This document shows positions 26,668 to 35,885 of a stretch of DNA of 64,000 nucleotides, piece by piece. Position numbers and translations under genes: made by a program. The notes under the pieces were generated by a model. It ran no database searches. It had not been told where the DNA came from and saw nothing but the letters and a program-made list of their open reading frames with translations. Within the stretch, counting starts at the first letter, position 1; each line of letters begins with the position of its first letter. Source of the stretch: Aliivibrio sifiae (GTDB taxonomy: Bacteria > Pseudomonadota > Gammaproteobacteria > Enterobacterales > Vibrionaceae). The stretch lies in NCBI RefSeq assembly GCF_002954705.1, contig NZ_MSCO01000002.1, forward strand, positions 360,496 through 424,495. Direction: 5' to 3'.

Positions 26668-27174
26668 ATGTCCCGCGATGGCTCGGTTGCTCCTAAAGAG
26701 CGAATTAATATACGTTATGTCCCAGCGACAGGCGATGTGCAAGAAGATGTTGAATTACCGCTAAGTATGATGGTCGTTGGTGACTTTACTGCTCGTGCTG
26801 ATGAGACGCCAATTGAAGATCGTACTCCAATCAATATTGATAAAGATAACTTTAATGATGTATTGGAAGGCTACTCTCCAAACGTAAAAGTAAACGTAAG
26901 TAATGAACTAAGTGGTGAAGAAGGTGCTCAACTTGGTGTTGACCTTACGTTTAACAGCATGAAAGATTTCTCACCAGAAGCTATCGCTAAAAGTGTACCT
27001 GAATTAAATGGTTTACTTGAACTGCGTGAAGCACTTGTTGCCTTGAAAGGTCCACTAGGAAACGTACCAGCATTTCGTAAGAAAATTGCTGCAGTACTTC
27101 AAGATGAAGAAGCTCGTCAAAAGTTACTTGAAGAGCTAAATCTTGGTGCAGATAAAGAAGAAAAGGCTGAGTAG
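26668..27174 (+). CDS. tssB: TssB, small sheath subunit
   Basis: A 168-residue sheath protein with family features: start SRDGSVAPKERINIRYVPATG, the ELPLSMMVVGDFTAR strand and LLELREALVALKGPLGN. It pairs with TssC to build the contractile sheath. AAGGAAGA precedes the ATG, and tssC starts 8 bases after the stop, giving balanced expression. Confidence 0.97.
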   Translation: MSRDGSVAPKERINIRYVPATGDVQEDVELPLSMMVVGDFTARADETPIEDRTPINIDKDNFNDVLEGYSPNVKVNVSNELSGEEGAQLGVDLTFNSMKDFSPEAIAKSVPELNGLLELREALVALKGPLGNVPAFRKKIAAVLQDEEARQKLLEELNLGADKEEKAE

Positions 27175-27182
27175 AGGGTATT

Positions 27183-28664
27183 ATGACAACAGAAGCACAA
27201 GCTCCCGAACAAGAAGCAACATTGGTTGAATCCGGTTCGTTATTAGACAGTATTCTTAATGAAACGCGTTTAAAGCCAAGTGATGAAGGTTTTGATGTTG
27301 CAAAGCGTGGCGTAGAAGCATTCATCGGTGAATTGTTAAGCAGCAAAAATACCGACAGTAAAGTTGAGCAATCATTAGTTGATTTAATGATTTCTGAGAT
27401 TGACCAAAAACTGTCTAAGCAAGTGGATGCTATTCTTCACAATGAAGAGGTTCAAGCAATTGAATCAACATGGCGTGGTTTGAAATACCTGGTTGATCAC
27501 ACCGATTTCCGTGAAAACATTCAAATTGAATTGATTTCAGCGAAAAAAGACGAAGTATTAGATGACTTTGAAGATGCTCCAGAAGTCGTTAAATCTGGCC
27601 TTTATAAGCAAATCTATACGCGTGAATACGGTCAATTTGGTGGTAAACCAGTTGGTGCTGTGATTTGTGATTTCCAAATGTCTGCATCATCACCTGATGT
27701 GAAACTGATGGAATACATGGCGAATGTAGGCGCAATGTCTCATGCTCCATTTATTACTTCAGCATCAGCTAAGTTTTTTGGTTTAGATAGCTACGAAGAC
27801 CTACCTAACTTAAAAGATCTTAAGTCTGTATTTGAAGGTCCTCAGTACACTAAATGGCGCGGTTTCCGTGAGCATGAAGATGCACGTTATGTTGGTCTTT
27901 GTACATCACGTATGATGCTACGTACACCGTATTCAGTAGAAGATAACCCAATTAAAGCATTTGATTATGATGAACAAGTTCAAGATGGTCATGATAACTA
28001 CCTTTGGGGTAATTCAGCGTATGCGATGGCGTCTAAAATTAGTGAGTCATTTGCGAAATATCGTTGGTGTCCAAACATTATCGGTCCACAAAGTGGGGGT
28101 ACTGTTGCTGACTTACCTGTTTATAATTACGAATCTATGGGGCAAATCGAAACTAAGATCCCAACAGAGATCTTAATTTCAGACCGTCGTGAATACGAAC
28201 TAGCAGAAGAAGGGTTTATTGCTCTAACTATGCGTAAAGGCTCTGATAATGCAGCGTTCTTCTCTGCGAATTCAGTGCAAAAAGCAAAAATATTCCCGAA
28301 TACACCAGAAGGTAAGCAAGCTGAAATGAACTACAAGTTAGGTATTCAATTGCCATACATGTTCATTATCAACCGTTTAGCTCATTACATCAAAGTACTG
28401 CAACGTGAACAAATTGGTTCATGGAAAGAGCGCTCTGATCTAGAAATTGAATTAAACAAGTGGATCCGTCAATACGTATCTGATCAAGAGAACCCACCAG
28501 CAGAAGTTCGCGGCCGTCGTCCATTACGTGCTGCAAAACTGGAAGTATCTGAAGTTGAAGGCGATCCAGGTTGGTATAAAGTATCAATGTCTGTACGTCC
28601 GCATTTCAAATACATGGGGGCAAGTTTTGACTTGTCACTAGTTGGTAAATTAGATCAGAACTAA
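27183..28664 (+). CDS. tssC: TssC, large sheath subunit
   Basis: This 493-residue protein has hallmark segments: ESTWRGLKYLVDHTDF, KSGLYKQIYTREYGQFGGKPVGAVI, FMIINRLAHYIKVLQREQIGSWKER-like text near residue 395, and the C-terminal WYKVSMSVRPHFKYMGASFDLSLVGKL. The C-terminal region carries the ClpV-accessible surface in related sheaths. A terminator after the gene separates it from tssE, which should keep sheath message high relative to baseplate genes. Confidence 0.98.
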   Translation: MTTEAQAPEQEATLVESGSLLDSILNETRLKPSDEGFDVAKRGVEAFIGELLSSKNTDSKVEQSLVDLMISEIDQKLSKQVDAILHNEEVQAIESTWRGLKYLVDHTDFRENIQIELISAKKDEVLDDFEDAPEVVKSGLYKQIYTREYGQFGGKPVGAVICDFQMSASSPDVKLMEYMANVGAMSHAPFITSASAKFFGLDSYEDLPNLKDLKSVFEGPQYTKWRGFREHEDARYVGLCTSRMMLRTPYSVEDNPIKAFDYDEQVQDGHDNYLWGNSAYAMASKISESFAKYRWCPNIIGPQSGGTVADLPVYNYESMGQIETKIPTEILISDRREYELAEEGFIALTMRKGSDNAAFFSANSVQKAKIFPNTPEGKQAEMNYKLGIQLPYMFIINRLAHYIKVLQREQIGSWKERSDLEIELNKWIRQYVSDQENPPAEVRGRRPLRAAKLEVSEVEGDPGWYKVSMSVRPHFKYMGASFDLSLVGKLDQN

Positions 28665-28677
28665 TTTGTCACCGTAT

Positions 28678-28712
28678 ATAAGCGGTCAGGTTGAGCCGAC
28701 CGCTTATTTTTT
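28678..28712 (+). terminator. Terminator/attenuator between tssC and tssE
   Basis: ATAAGCGGTC pairs perfectly with GACCGCTTAT, followed by TTTTT. It lies 13 bases after the tssC stop and 12 bases before tssE. Confidence 0.9.
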
Positions 28713-28723
28713 AAGAAGTCATT

Positions 28724-29134
28724 ATGGAAAAAGGTTACCGGCTTTTAGAGCGAATTGAATTGGGCGAACCCAAAAACTGCTATGAGAAAGTGGTCTCCCA
28801 CAAACATCTGATAGAATCAATTCATCTCCACCTTGCTGATTTACTGAATACTCACGCAGGGAACGCCATGATAGATAATGAATACGGACTGCCTGATTTT
28901 AATGATGTGCTATCAAATAACACGAATTTGGTTCGTAATATTCAGCAAAACATTCGAACATCAATTGAAAAATTTGAACCAAGACTGAAAAATGTTGAGG
29001 TTCACTATCGCCAAGATAATCACAACCCACTGCAATTAAGCTTTGGTATTGGCGGAGAAGTAATGCACAACGGCGGTAAAGTCCCAATGTCAATTAATAT
29101 ATTCATGGGCGTCGATGGACAATTTAACGTTTAG
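28724..29134 (+). CDS. tssE: TssE, baseplate wedge (gp25-like)
   Basis: A 136-residue lysozyme-fold-like baseplate protein. It contains the conserved SIHLHLADLLNTHAGNAMIDNEYGLPDFND region and the IRTSIEKFEPRLKNVEV motif (EPRL) that contacts the sheath. It starts shortly after the terminator behind tssC; read-through or an internal promoter must supply its message. tssF follows 12 bases later. Confidence 0.95.
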   Translation: MEKGYRLLERIELGEPKNCYEKVVSHKHLIESIHLHLADLLNTHAGNAMIDNEYGLPDFNDVLSNNTNLVRNIQQNIRTSIEKFEPRLKNVEVHYRQDNHNPLQLSFGIGGEVMHNGGKVPMSINIFMGVDGQFNV

Positions 29135-29146
29135 TAGGAGAGAGTA

Positions 29147-30895
29147 GTGAGTAACAGTAAGTATTTTCAAGATGAACTGGCTTATTTAAAAGAAGCAGGC
29201 AGTGAATTTGCAAAATATCACCCTAAGCTGACTAACTTTTTATCTGAAGGAACCTTTGATCCCGATGTGGAGCGTTTACTTGAAGGCTTTGCTTTTTTAA
29301 CCGGTCGTGTACGCGAAAAAATCGATGATGAACTACCAGAATTAACACAGTCATTAATCTCATTGCTTTGGCCTCATTACATGCGTTCAGTGCCTTCAAT
29401 GTGCATTAGTGAACTTACTCCTCATTCAGGAAGCGTAACAGAAAAGACCATCGTAAACCGTGGTGCAGAAATGGCAAGTGAGCAAGTTGAAGGCACTCAA
29501 TGCTTATTTAGAACGTGTTATGACGTTGCTTTATATCCACTTAGTATTCAACAGATAGAGCAAAATAACAGTCGCACCAATTCTTCTGTTCATGTGACAT
29601 TAGCAGCAAATAATGGGTTAGAACTGTCTCGCATAAAATTAGATACATTACGTTTTCATTTAAATGGTGAGCAGCATATTACTCGCAGTTTATATCTTTG
29701 GTTATTCCGCTATTTAGAGTATGTAGAGTTAGATGTTGGTGGCGGTTATAAACATCGTATTCGAGCCGATCAAGTTACCCCTGTGGGCTTTGATGACGAT
29801 GAAGCAATTTTGCCATACAGCAAAAACTCATTTTCAGGGTATCGCTTATTACAAGAGTACTTCTCTTTACCTGATAAATTCATGTTTTTTGATATTAAAG
29901 GTCTTGAATGGTTAAGCGGGATACCACAGCGCAGTACGGTCAAATTGTCCTTTGTTTTTTCGAGAGCCTTGCCTTCTGAAGTGGTTTTAAAAGATAAGCA
30001 TTTAAAATTGCATTGCACACCAGCGGTGAACTTATTCGAACAAGATGGTGATCCTATCCGTCTTGATCATCAACGTAATGATTACAAAGTCCGTCCTCAA
30101 AGTTCAAATCAGGAGCACTATGAAGTTTACTCAGTTGAAAATGTAGAAAGTTGGAGTAAAGCAGAGCGCCGTAGGAAACAGCTAATTGAATTTGAATCGT
30201 TTGAACATCAAATAAATCAGCGCGATAAACGAGATTTTTATAAAACAAAAGTCAGTGAAAGAATTAATGGGCGAGGGCTAGAACGTTATATCTCTTTTCA
30301 TTCGCACAACAATCAAATATCGGATTTAGGGACAGAAACCGTGTTACTTAAATTAGTGTGCAGCAATGCAGATTTAGCTGAACGCTTATCTGTGGGGGAT
30401 GTTATCTATACCACACACAAGTCACCAACCTATGCCACGTTTAGTAATATTACAAAGCCGACTCAATCTGTTAGTCCACAGGTGAATGGAGAACTACAGT
30501 GGCAGCTTATTGCCAATATGTCCTTAAACTATTTATCACTCGCTAATATTGATGTGTTAAAAGTATTACTATCAACCTATGACTTCCATTCTCGTGTTGA
30601 TAGACAGGCTCACAGAGCCTCTATACACCGTCTTGATGGTATTAGGTCTGCAAGTATGAATCCAACAGATAGAGTCTTTCGTGGCGTTGCTATTCGTGGT
30701 GTTAAGTTTAAGGTTGCGATGAACTCAACGTACTTTGTGAATGAAGGGGATATGTATTTACTCGCTAGTATTCTAAACGAGTTTATTCGATTGTATTCGA
30801 GTATCAATTCATTTACTGAGCTTGAAGTGTTTGATGAGGATACGGGTGAAGAATATGAATGGCCGAGCTTAACTGGGCAACAGACAATATTATGA
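29147..30895 (+). CDS. tssF: TssF, baseplate protein
   Basis: A 582-residue protein starting at GTG with AGGAGAG upstream. The N-terminus (YFQDELAYLKEAGSEFAKYHPKL) and GTFDPDVERLLEGFAFLTGRVREKIDDELPELTQSL are highly characteristic. The C-terminal FRGVAIRGVKFKVAMNSTYF and LASILNEFIRLYSSINSF are also conserved. With TssG and TssE it forms the baseplate wedge. Its end overlaps tssG by 37 bases. Confidence 0.97.
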   Translation: MSNSKYFQDELAYLKEAGSEFAKYHPKLTNFLSEGTFDPDVERLLEGFAFLTGRVREKIDDELPELTQSLISLLWPHYMRSVPSMCISELTPHSGSVTEKTIVNRGAEMASEQVEGTQCLFRTCYDVALYPLSIQQIEQNNSRTNSSVHVTLAANNGLELSRIKLDTLRFHLNGEQHITRSLYLWLFRYLEYVELDVGGGYKHRIRADQVTPVGFDDDEAILPYSKNSFSGYRLLQEYFSLPDKFMFFDIKGLEWLSGIPQRSTVKLSFVFSRALPSEVVLKDKHLKLHCTPAVNLFEQDGDPIRLDHQRNDYKVRPQSSNQEHYEVYSVENVESWSKAERRRKQLIEFESFEHQINQRDKRDFYKTKVSERINGRGLERYISFHSHNNQISDLGTETVLLKLVCSNADLAERLSVGDVIYTTHKSPTYATFSNITKPTQSVSPQVNGELQWQLIANMSLNYLSLANIDVLKVLLSTYDFHSRVDRQAHRASIHRLDGIRSASMNPTDRVFRGVAIRGVKFKVAMNSTYFVNEGDMYLLASILNEFIRLYSSINSFTELEVFDEDTGEEYEWPSLTGQQTIL

Positions 30896-31890
30896 TTGAA
30901 TATATTGTTAATAAACCTTGCGAGTACAGCTTTTTCCAAGCGGTATCTTTACTGGAAAAACACTATCAAAATTTTTCAGGTATTGAATTTAATGCGATTG
31001 GTGAAAATCAGTACGTAAAAAACGAGTACATACAGTTTAGTGTGTCACCAAAACTGAGTTTCCCCAAGAGCGATATAGAATACATCGCTCAGGTTGAACG
31101 TAATGATCAGGTGTACACAAAAATTGAAGTGAACTTCCTTGGCTTGCATGGCTCAAGTTCTCCGCTACCAGCGTCTTATACGGAAAAGCTGGCAGGTCGA
31201 GACAGTGACGATAATCCAGTAAAAGATTTCTTTGATTTTTTTCATCATCGTTACATTAGTATGCTTTATCGAGTGTGGAAAAAGTATCGTTATCATATTC
31301 AATATCAAAGTGATGCAACGGATCCATTCTCAGGAAGATTATTACATTTAGTTGGTCTGTCGAGTGTTATTCAAGAGAATAATGATGTTGATTTAGATAG
31401 AGCTAAATTACTTTCCTATGTAAACCAGTTATCCACGCGTACTCGTTCACCAAAGCTTGTTTCTGGTATCGTTTCCCATTACTTTTCACTTCCCAATGTT
31501 TACATTGAAGAGTGGGTATATCGTCGAGTGACGATCGCCGGTTCACAACGTAATAAGTTGAATCAAAAGAACTGTCAATTAGGGAATGATTTGCACCTAG
31601 GAAAGAGTATGGCGGATCTTACTGGAAAGTTTAATTTATGCATCGAAGATATTGATTTTGATACGTATACCAACTTTTTACCAGGAGGACGACTGCACAA
31701 GACGTTAATAGGGCTAATGAAGTTTATCTTATGTGACCCGATGGCATGGGATCTTAAGTTAACCGTTAAGAACAATACTATTCCTGAGAACGAATTAGGG
31801 GGTGGGATTGGGAATGTGTTAGGTCAAACGTATTGGCTAGGGAATATCGATAAGGAGGATACAATCATTAAAATTGTAGGCAGTAATTAA
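30859..31890 (+). CDS. tssG: TssG, baseplate protein
   Basis: A 343-residue protein. CEYSFFQAVSLLEKHY near the start, the FLGLHGSSSPLPASYTE motif and FFDFFHHRYISMLYR are classic TssG. Start ATG 30859 is chosen because GGTGAA precedes it and the family needs about 20 residues before the SFFQAV motif; ATG 30892 would be too short. It is the last gene of the kinase-tssABCEFG unit and faces the convergent Lrp gene across a shared terminator. Confidence 0.95.
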   Translation: MAELNWATDNIMIEYIVNKPCEYSFFQAVSLLEKHYQNFSGIEFNAIGENQYVKNEYIQFSVSPKLSFPKSDIEYIAQVERNDQVYTKIEVNFLGLHGSSSPLPASYTEKLAGRDSDDNPVKDFFDFFHHRYISMLYRVWKKYRYHIQYQSDATDPFSGRLLHLVGLSSVIQENNDVDLDRAKLLSYVNQLSTRTRSPKLVSGIVSHYFSLPNVYIEEWVYRRVTIAGSQRNKLNQKNCQLGNDLHLGKSMADLTGKFNLCIEDIDFDTYTNFLPGGRLHKTLIGLMKFILCDPMAWDLKLTVKNNTIPENELGGGIGNVLGQTYWLGNIDKEDTIIKIVGSN

Positions 31891-31901
31891 AGATAGATAA
31901 G

Positions 31902-31950
31902 ATAGAAAGCGAACAACAAGTTGGCGCTTATTATTCGCTTTCTATAATAG
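31902..31950. terminator. Terminator between convergent tssG and lrp-family gene
   Basis: ATAGAAAGCGAA (31902-31913) pairs perfectly with TTCGCTTTCTAT (31934-31945) around a 20-base loop, followed by AATAGTTTT. The 12-bp stem can act in either direction. Confidence 0.7.
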
Positions 31951-31971
31951 TTTTAAGTGACCTAGGAATAC

Positions 31972-32418
31972 TTATCGGCAAACAGGCTGATGTAAAACGA
32001 TAGTACTCTTCACTTCTTTAATGCCCGTTATCGATTCAATTTCACTAGAGAGATAATGAATTCGATGTAAATCGGGTGCTTCAATCAAAGAAATAATGTC
32101 ATAAGCCCCACCAACAATACTGGTCATCTTTACTTCAGGGATTTCTTTCAGTGCTTCTGAGACACCATCTTTTTGTCCAACCACACACGAAATTAACAAA
32201 TAACAAGATGCATGATTCTCGCTATTTATTCGTATTTGGGCTGTATACCCTTTTATAACCCCTGTCTTTTCTAAGCGATTAATTCGTTCTGCAACGGCTG
32301 TTCTAGACAACCCAACATTACGTGATAAGTTCGCAATAGATTCTCTACCATTTGATAAAAGATTGGAGATAATTCTCCGATCTAATTTATCTAAGTCCTG
32401 TAGATTCATCTTTGACAT
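31972..32418 (-). CDS. Lrp/AsnC family transcriptional regulator
   Basis: A 148-residue protein with an N-terminal winged helix (LDRRIISNLLSNGRESIANLSRNVGLSRTAVAERINRLEKTGVIKGY) and a C-terminal RAM ligand domain (IVGGAYDIISLIEA). Lrp-family proteins form octamers and often sense amino acids. GGGAG sits just before the ATG. It lies 26 bases after the tssM stop on the same strand, so it appears to be the last gene of vasL-tssM-lrp. That position makes it a candidate T6SS regulator, though it could be an unrelated passenger. Confidence 0.92.
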   Translation of the reverse strand: MSKMNLQDLDKLDRRIISNLLSNGRESIANLSRNVGLSRTAVAERINRLEKTGVIKGYTAQIRINSENHASCYLLISCVVGQKDGVSEALKEIPEVKMTSIVGGAYDIISLIEAPDLHRIHYLSSEIESITGIKEVKSTIVLHQPVCR

Positions 32419-32444
32419 GTTACTCCCTGCCTTAATTTATCTTC

Positions 32445-35400
32445 TTAGTTAATTACTTCTGGGAGCTTAAAGTTCGATAGCTCAGAGAAAGTAAATGGGT
32501 TGTTTTGTGTTAATGGTGTGAATTTCATACTGATATCACGACCACTCACTTTAATATGGCTAACAAAGCTACTATTGGTGACATCAGAGAGTGTAGAATC
32601 CCCTAATAATCGATAGATAGCCCACTGTCCATTTTCAGAAAGGGTATGTTGTTTACCCTCATCTGTTACGTCTTGTAAGGTAATTTTGACCTCAAAATCT
32701 CCGTTTTGTGGTGGCCATTGCAACTCTTGAACCTTACTTGGGCCGTGGTAATAACTCATCATATGGCTTCCCACATTGATGTTTGCTCGGATTGCACTTG
32801 AATCAAGATCAACAACTTTAGTACTAAAAGGGATGTGTACTTTATTGGTGCTTTTATTGATCATTGTGTTGCGTATTACATTGTAATTTCGTAATTGAAC
32901 GAGCAGTTCAGGCGATAGATACATGACTTGTCCGTCTACTCGTTTTGCCGTCCATAAATTGGTGTCATAAAATGGTGCAAGATTATCTTTAATGAACACA
33001 TTTAATATGCCGCCAGTGGCAAATAATTGTTCGAAATCTTCTAATGAAATATCTTCTTTTGCATTAACATCAAATGGGTATTTGTTTAACCCAGTTTGAC
33101 GGAAAACGCTGTATACCTCACTGTACCATTTTGTTTGAATGCCTTTTTTGGCTTCTGTGATCATCACAGACCAGGTTTGATTTACTATATCAAGTAACCA
33201 ACTGCGTACTGGCTCTGGTGATTTCTGAGCAATTTGTTTAAGTCGAATAAGAGGGTCGGCTTCCGATCTTATCATTCGAGCTCTTGCAGCGTCTAAGGCT
33301 GCTTGATGTACATTTGGAGAATCAGCAATATCCTTAATGTATGTTCTCAATGAATTCAAAGAGGTTAAGATATCTTCCCAAGGGGTAGGGGAGTTTTTCG
33401 TTTCATTTATTTGTAATTGATTTAATAAAGAAAACGCTTGTTCAACTCGAGACATTAAAACGTAATCGGGTTTAACTATCTCTTTTACGGCCTCAGTTGC
33501 TGTTTCTAAAGTATTTTTTAAATTCTTTTTTGGATCCAGTAACGATCCAATGTCACCAGTCGGTGAATAGTGTGTATTTGCGTACAGCTGTTTTAAGATC
33601 GTTGTCATTGGTGATGATGGACCAGAAATAAGATCTATCGCATTCGTCAAGTCATAGATATTGTCGTATGATTTTATTTTTAATTCGCTTAGCGCGTTAC
33701 GCCAGTAATTAATATAGTCATCGGTATATTTCTTACGAACTTTATCTTTAAATTCTTCTTGCTCTTCGTCACTTGGAATAATGTTTTTTGATAATCCAAG
33801 CACCCAGTTGTCGGAGATGACTCGTTTTGAGAGTAAATCTACTTGTGGGCGATAGAACGAACTAAACCCAGTTGACGTGTATAGTTTGTTGATATTTAAG
33901 CTCTTATTGTTGATCGGATTCTTAAAAATATTATTAAAATCAAACCCAACCGCTCGCTGTAGATTAAGCGTGTCAATATCTGAACTTTTAGCTTGCTCTA
34001 AGATTTGAAGGTAGACCAAATCAACGTTTGATTTTGCTAGAAGGTTACGGCGAGTCGCACGAACCAGATCCATGTTAATGGAAATTGGTATGAACTTGGT
34101 ACGGAAATAAGCATCCAAATAAGACATGGTTTTCTTTACAGTCTCAGGGCTTGAATGTAATTGAGTTAGTACATCAAAGGTCTGCTGTTTTAAGTAAGGA
34201 ATATCTCGTTTACTTGGTTGATTTAACATCAAGTATCCCTTTAATAGAGGGAGAGAGAGGGAGATATCATTTTGATTTTTAGTTAATTGAATTCGATACG
34301 CTTCCGAAATAATCGGCATTAATTGTGTATTTATTTGCTCGATTAGTGCTCGGTATGCGATCTTAGTTGTTGGTTCTAAACGGCTGACTTTCATCGATAA
34401 AAGTTCGTCATCAAGCGCTTTGTTTCCGCTTAACCAGGTTCCATAAGTCGGTTCAATCCCTTCTTGAGCATTGGTTAATTGTGATTCGAATACGGCAGAG
34501 TTGTATTGCTCATGATCGCTGTCTTTTACATCAATTAACTGGTTAATTACCTGCAAATTACTTTCTAACGCTTGAAATAAAAAATAACTACCACTGGTAA
34601 GAACAACAATAGAGACCAAGAAAGCCAAACGACTGTTTTGTTGAATTCGGCGTAAGTAATTTTGGTTTTCACTAGAAAAGTCGGCTTCAGGCAATACTTT
34701 TGAGTCAACTAAGAATCGAGTAAAGTAAGGAGTCTCGGTGAGTTGCCCATGTTCAGATGCAATGATTGGTAAATTAAAGTAATTACTACAGCTTTTTGCT
34801 AATAAGTTATATTTACGACCGCCTTGAAGACTTGAGCTGAAGAATACCTCTCTAATATCAATAGAATAAGAGCCTTGATTTAAATCGTTTAAACGCTCAA
34901 TAATGCGTTTTATTTCTGTTTGGCATAACTCAAATTGTTTAGGAAAAGCGAGAATTATTTGTTTTTCATCGACGTTGTTTGTGTGTGATGAAGAGTCGAG
35001 CGCACTTACTTCCATCACTTTTACGATGTTTTTATAGCTATCTTGAAAATAATCTAGGATGGCACCTTTCGCATCTTTTAATGGAATAGAAAGGAACTCA
35101 ATGCTTGATTTTAATGGGCTAAAATGGATGTACTCTTTAAACCCTTCTAATTTATCCAATTTACTCATCACAAGGTATAGAGGCAGAGTAGCTCCTGTAC
35201 TTTCTTTAATTGAGTCTAAACGTTGTAGAAGTATGTTGAGTGTATAGTCAGTTTGTTCATCTTCATTGACGATCAAGAATTCAAAATCGATTAATAATAA
35301 ACAACCAGCAAATGGTTTTCTTGGTTTATGGTTAATGACTTCTGTTATTAATGCTCGCCATAATAGACTGTCAGTGCTTGAGATCTCTTGAAAAACAAGA

Positions 35401-35834
35401 CGATGATTTGGTTTGATATAGACGGCAGAATCGGATTCAGACCATTCAAAAAAGTCATTTTTTACACTTTTCACTTTATCCATTGGTTTGATAGCATTAG
35501 AGACATGGAGGAATTGGTTTTTCCCTGATCCCTTATTACCAATCACTAAGTAGATTGGTTTTTGCTTGGCATTATGCAGTAATGGCTTTAGTACCATTGA
35601 TAGAGTTTCTTCTTCTGTCTCAATATCTTGATTATTCTTACCTTTTCGTTTTTTTATATATAAAGTAAGATTAAATAATAAGTACAGCAGACCAATGACT
35701 CCCGCCGTTCCCCACACAAGCATAACTTCGGCTTCTGGAAACCAAAGAAGATAAGAACCACATAATACAGCCAGTATAAAAACAGTAATAAGTGTTGAGA
35801 GTAGTAACGGGCTTCTAACTAAAGTGTTTTTCAT
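32445..35834 (-). CDS. tssM: TssM (IcmF-like) membrane-complex protein
   Basis: A 1129-residue inner-membrane protein. Two membrane segments lie at about 12-32 and 38-58; then comes a cytoplasmic GTPase-like domain with P-loop GNKGSGKN (99-106), a third membrane segment near 405-427, and a large periplasmic domain that reaches TssJ. The P-loop ends GKN rather than GK[S/T], which may weaken nucleotide binding; some TssM proteins tolerate this. It follows vasL by 51 bases. With TssJ and TssL (encoded 12 kb away) it forms the trans-envelope core. Confidence 0.97.
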   Translation of the reverse strand: MKNTLVRSPLLLSTLITVFILAVLCGSYLLWFPEAEVMLVWGTAGVIGLLYLLFNLTLYIKKRKGKNNQDIETEEETLSMVLKPLLHNAKQKPIYLVIGNKGSGKNQFLHVSNAIKPMDKVKSVKNDFFEWSESDSAVYIKPNHRLVFQEISSTDSLLWRALITEVINHKPRKPFAGCLLLIDFEFLIVNEDEQTDYTLNILLQRLDSIKESTGATLPLYLVMSKLDKLEGFKEYIHFSPLKSSIEFLSIPLKDAKGAILDYFQDSYKNIVKVMEVSALDSSSHTNNVDEKQIILAFPKQFELCQTEIKRIIERLNDLNQGSYSIDIREVFFSSSLQGGRKYNLLAKSCSNYFNLPIIASEHGQLTETPYFTRFLVDSKVLPEADFSSENQNYLRRIQQNSRLAFLVSIVVLTSGSYFLFQALESNLQVINQLIDVKDSDHEQYNSAVFESQLTNAQEGIEPTYGTWLSGNKALDDELLSMKVSRLEPTTKIAYRALIEQINTQLMPIISEAYRIQLTKNQNDISLSLPLLKGYLMLNQPSKRDIPYLKQQTFDVLTQLHSSPETVKKTMSYLDAYFRTKFIPISINMDLVRATRRNLLAKSNVDLVYLQILEQAKSSDIDTLNLQRAVGFDFNNIFKNPINNKSLNINKLYTSTGFSSFYRPQVDLLSKRVISDNWVLGLSKNIIPSDEEQEEFKDKVRKKYTDDYINYWRNALSELKIKSYDNIYDLTNAIDLISGPSSPMTTILKQLYANTHYSPTGDIGSLLDPKKNLKNTLETATEAVKEIVKPDYVLMSRVEQAFSLLNQLQINETKNSPTPWEDILTSLNSLRTYIKDIADSPNVHQAALDAARARMIRSEADPLIRLKQIAQKSPEPVRSWLLDIVNQTWSVMITEAKKGIQTKWYSEVYSVFRQTGLNKYPFDVNAKEDISLEDFEQLFATGGILNVFIKDNLAPFYDTNLWTAKRVDGQVMYLSPELLVQLRNYNVIRNTMINKSTNKVHIPFSTKVVDLDSSAIRANINVGSHMMSYYHGPSKVQELQWPPQNGDFEVKITLQDVTDEGKQHTLSENGQWAIYRLLGDSTLSDVTNSSFVSHIKVSGRDISMKFTPLTQNNPFTFSELSNFKLPEVIN

Positions 35835-35885
35835 AGTTTTACTTTTTTGTTATGTTTGACGTTAGTAATACAGTGAGTTACAAGG

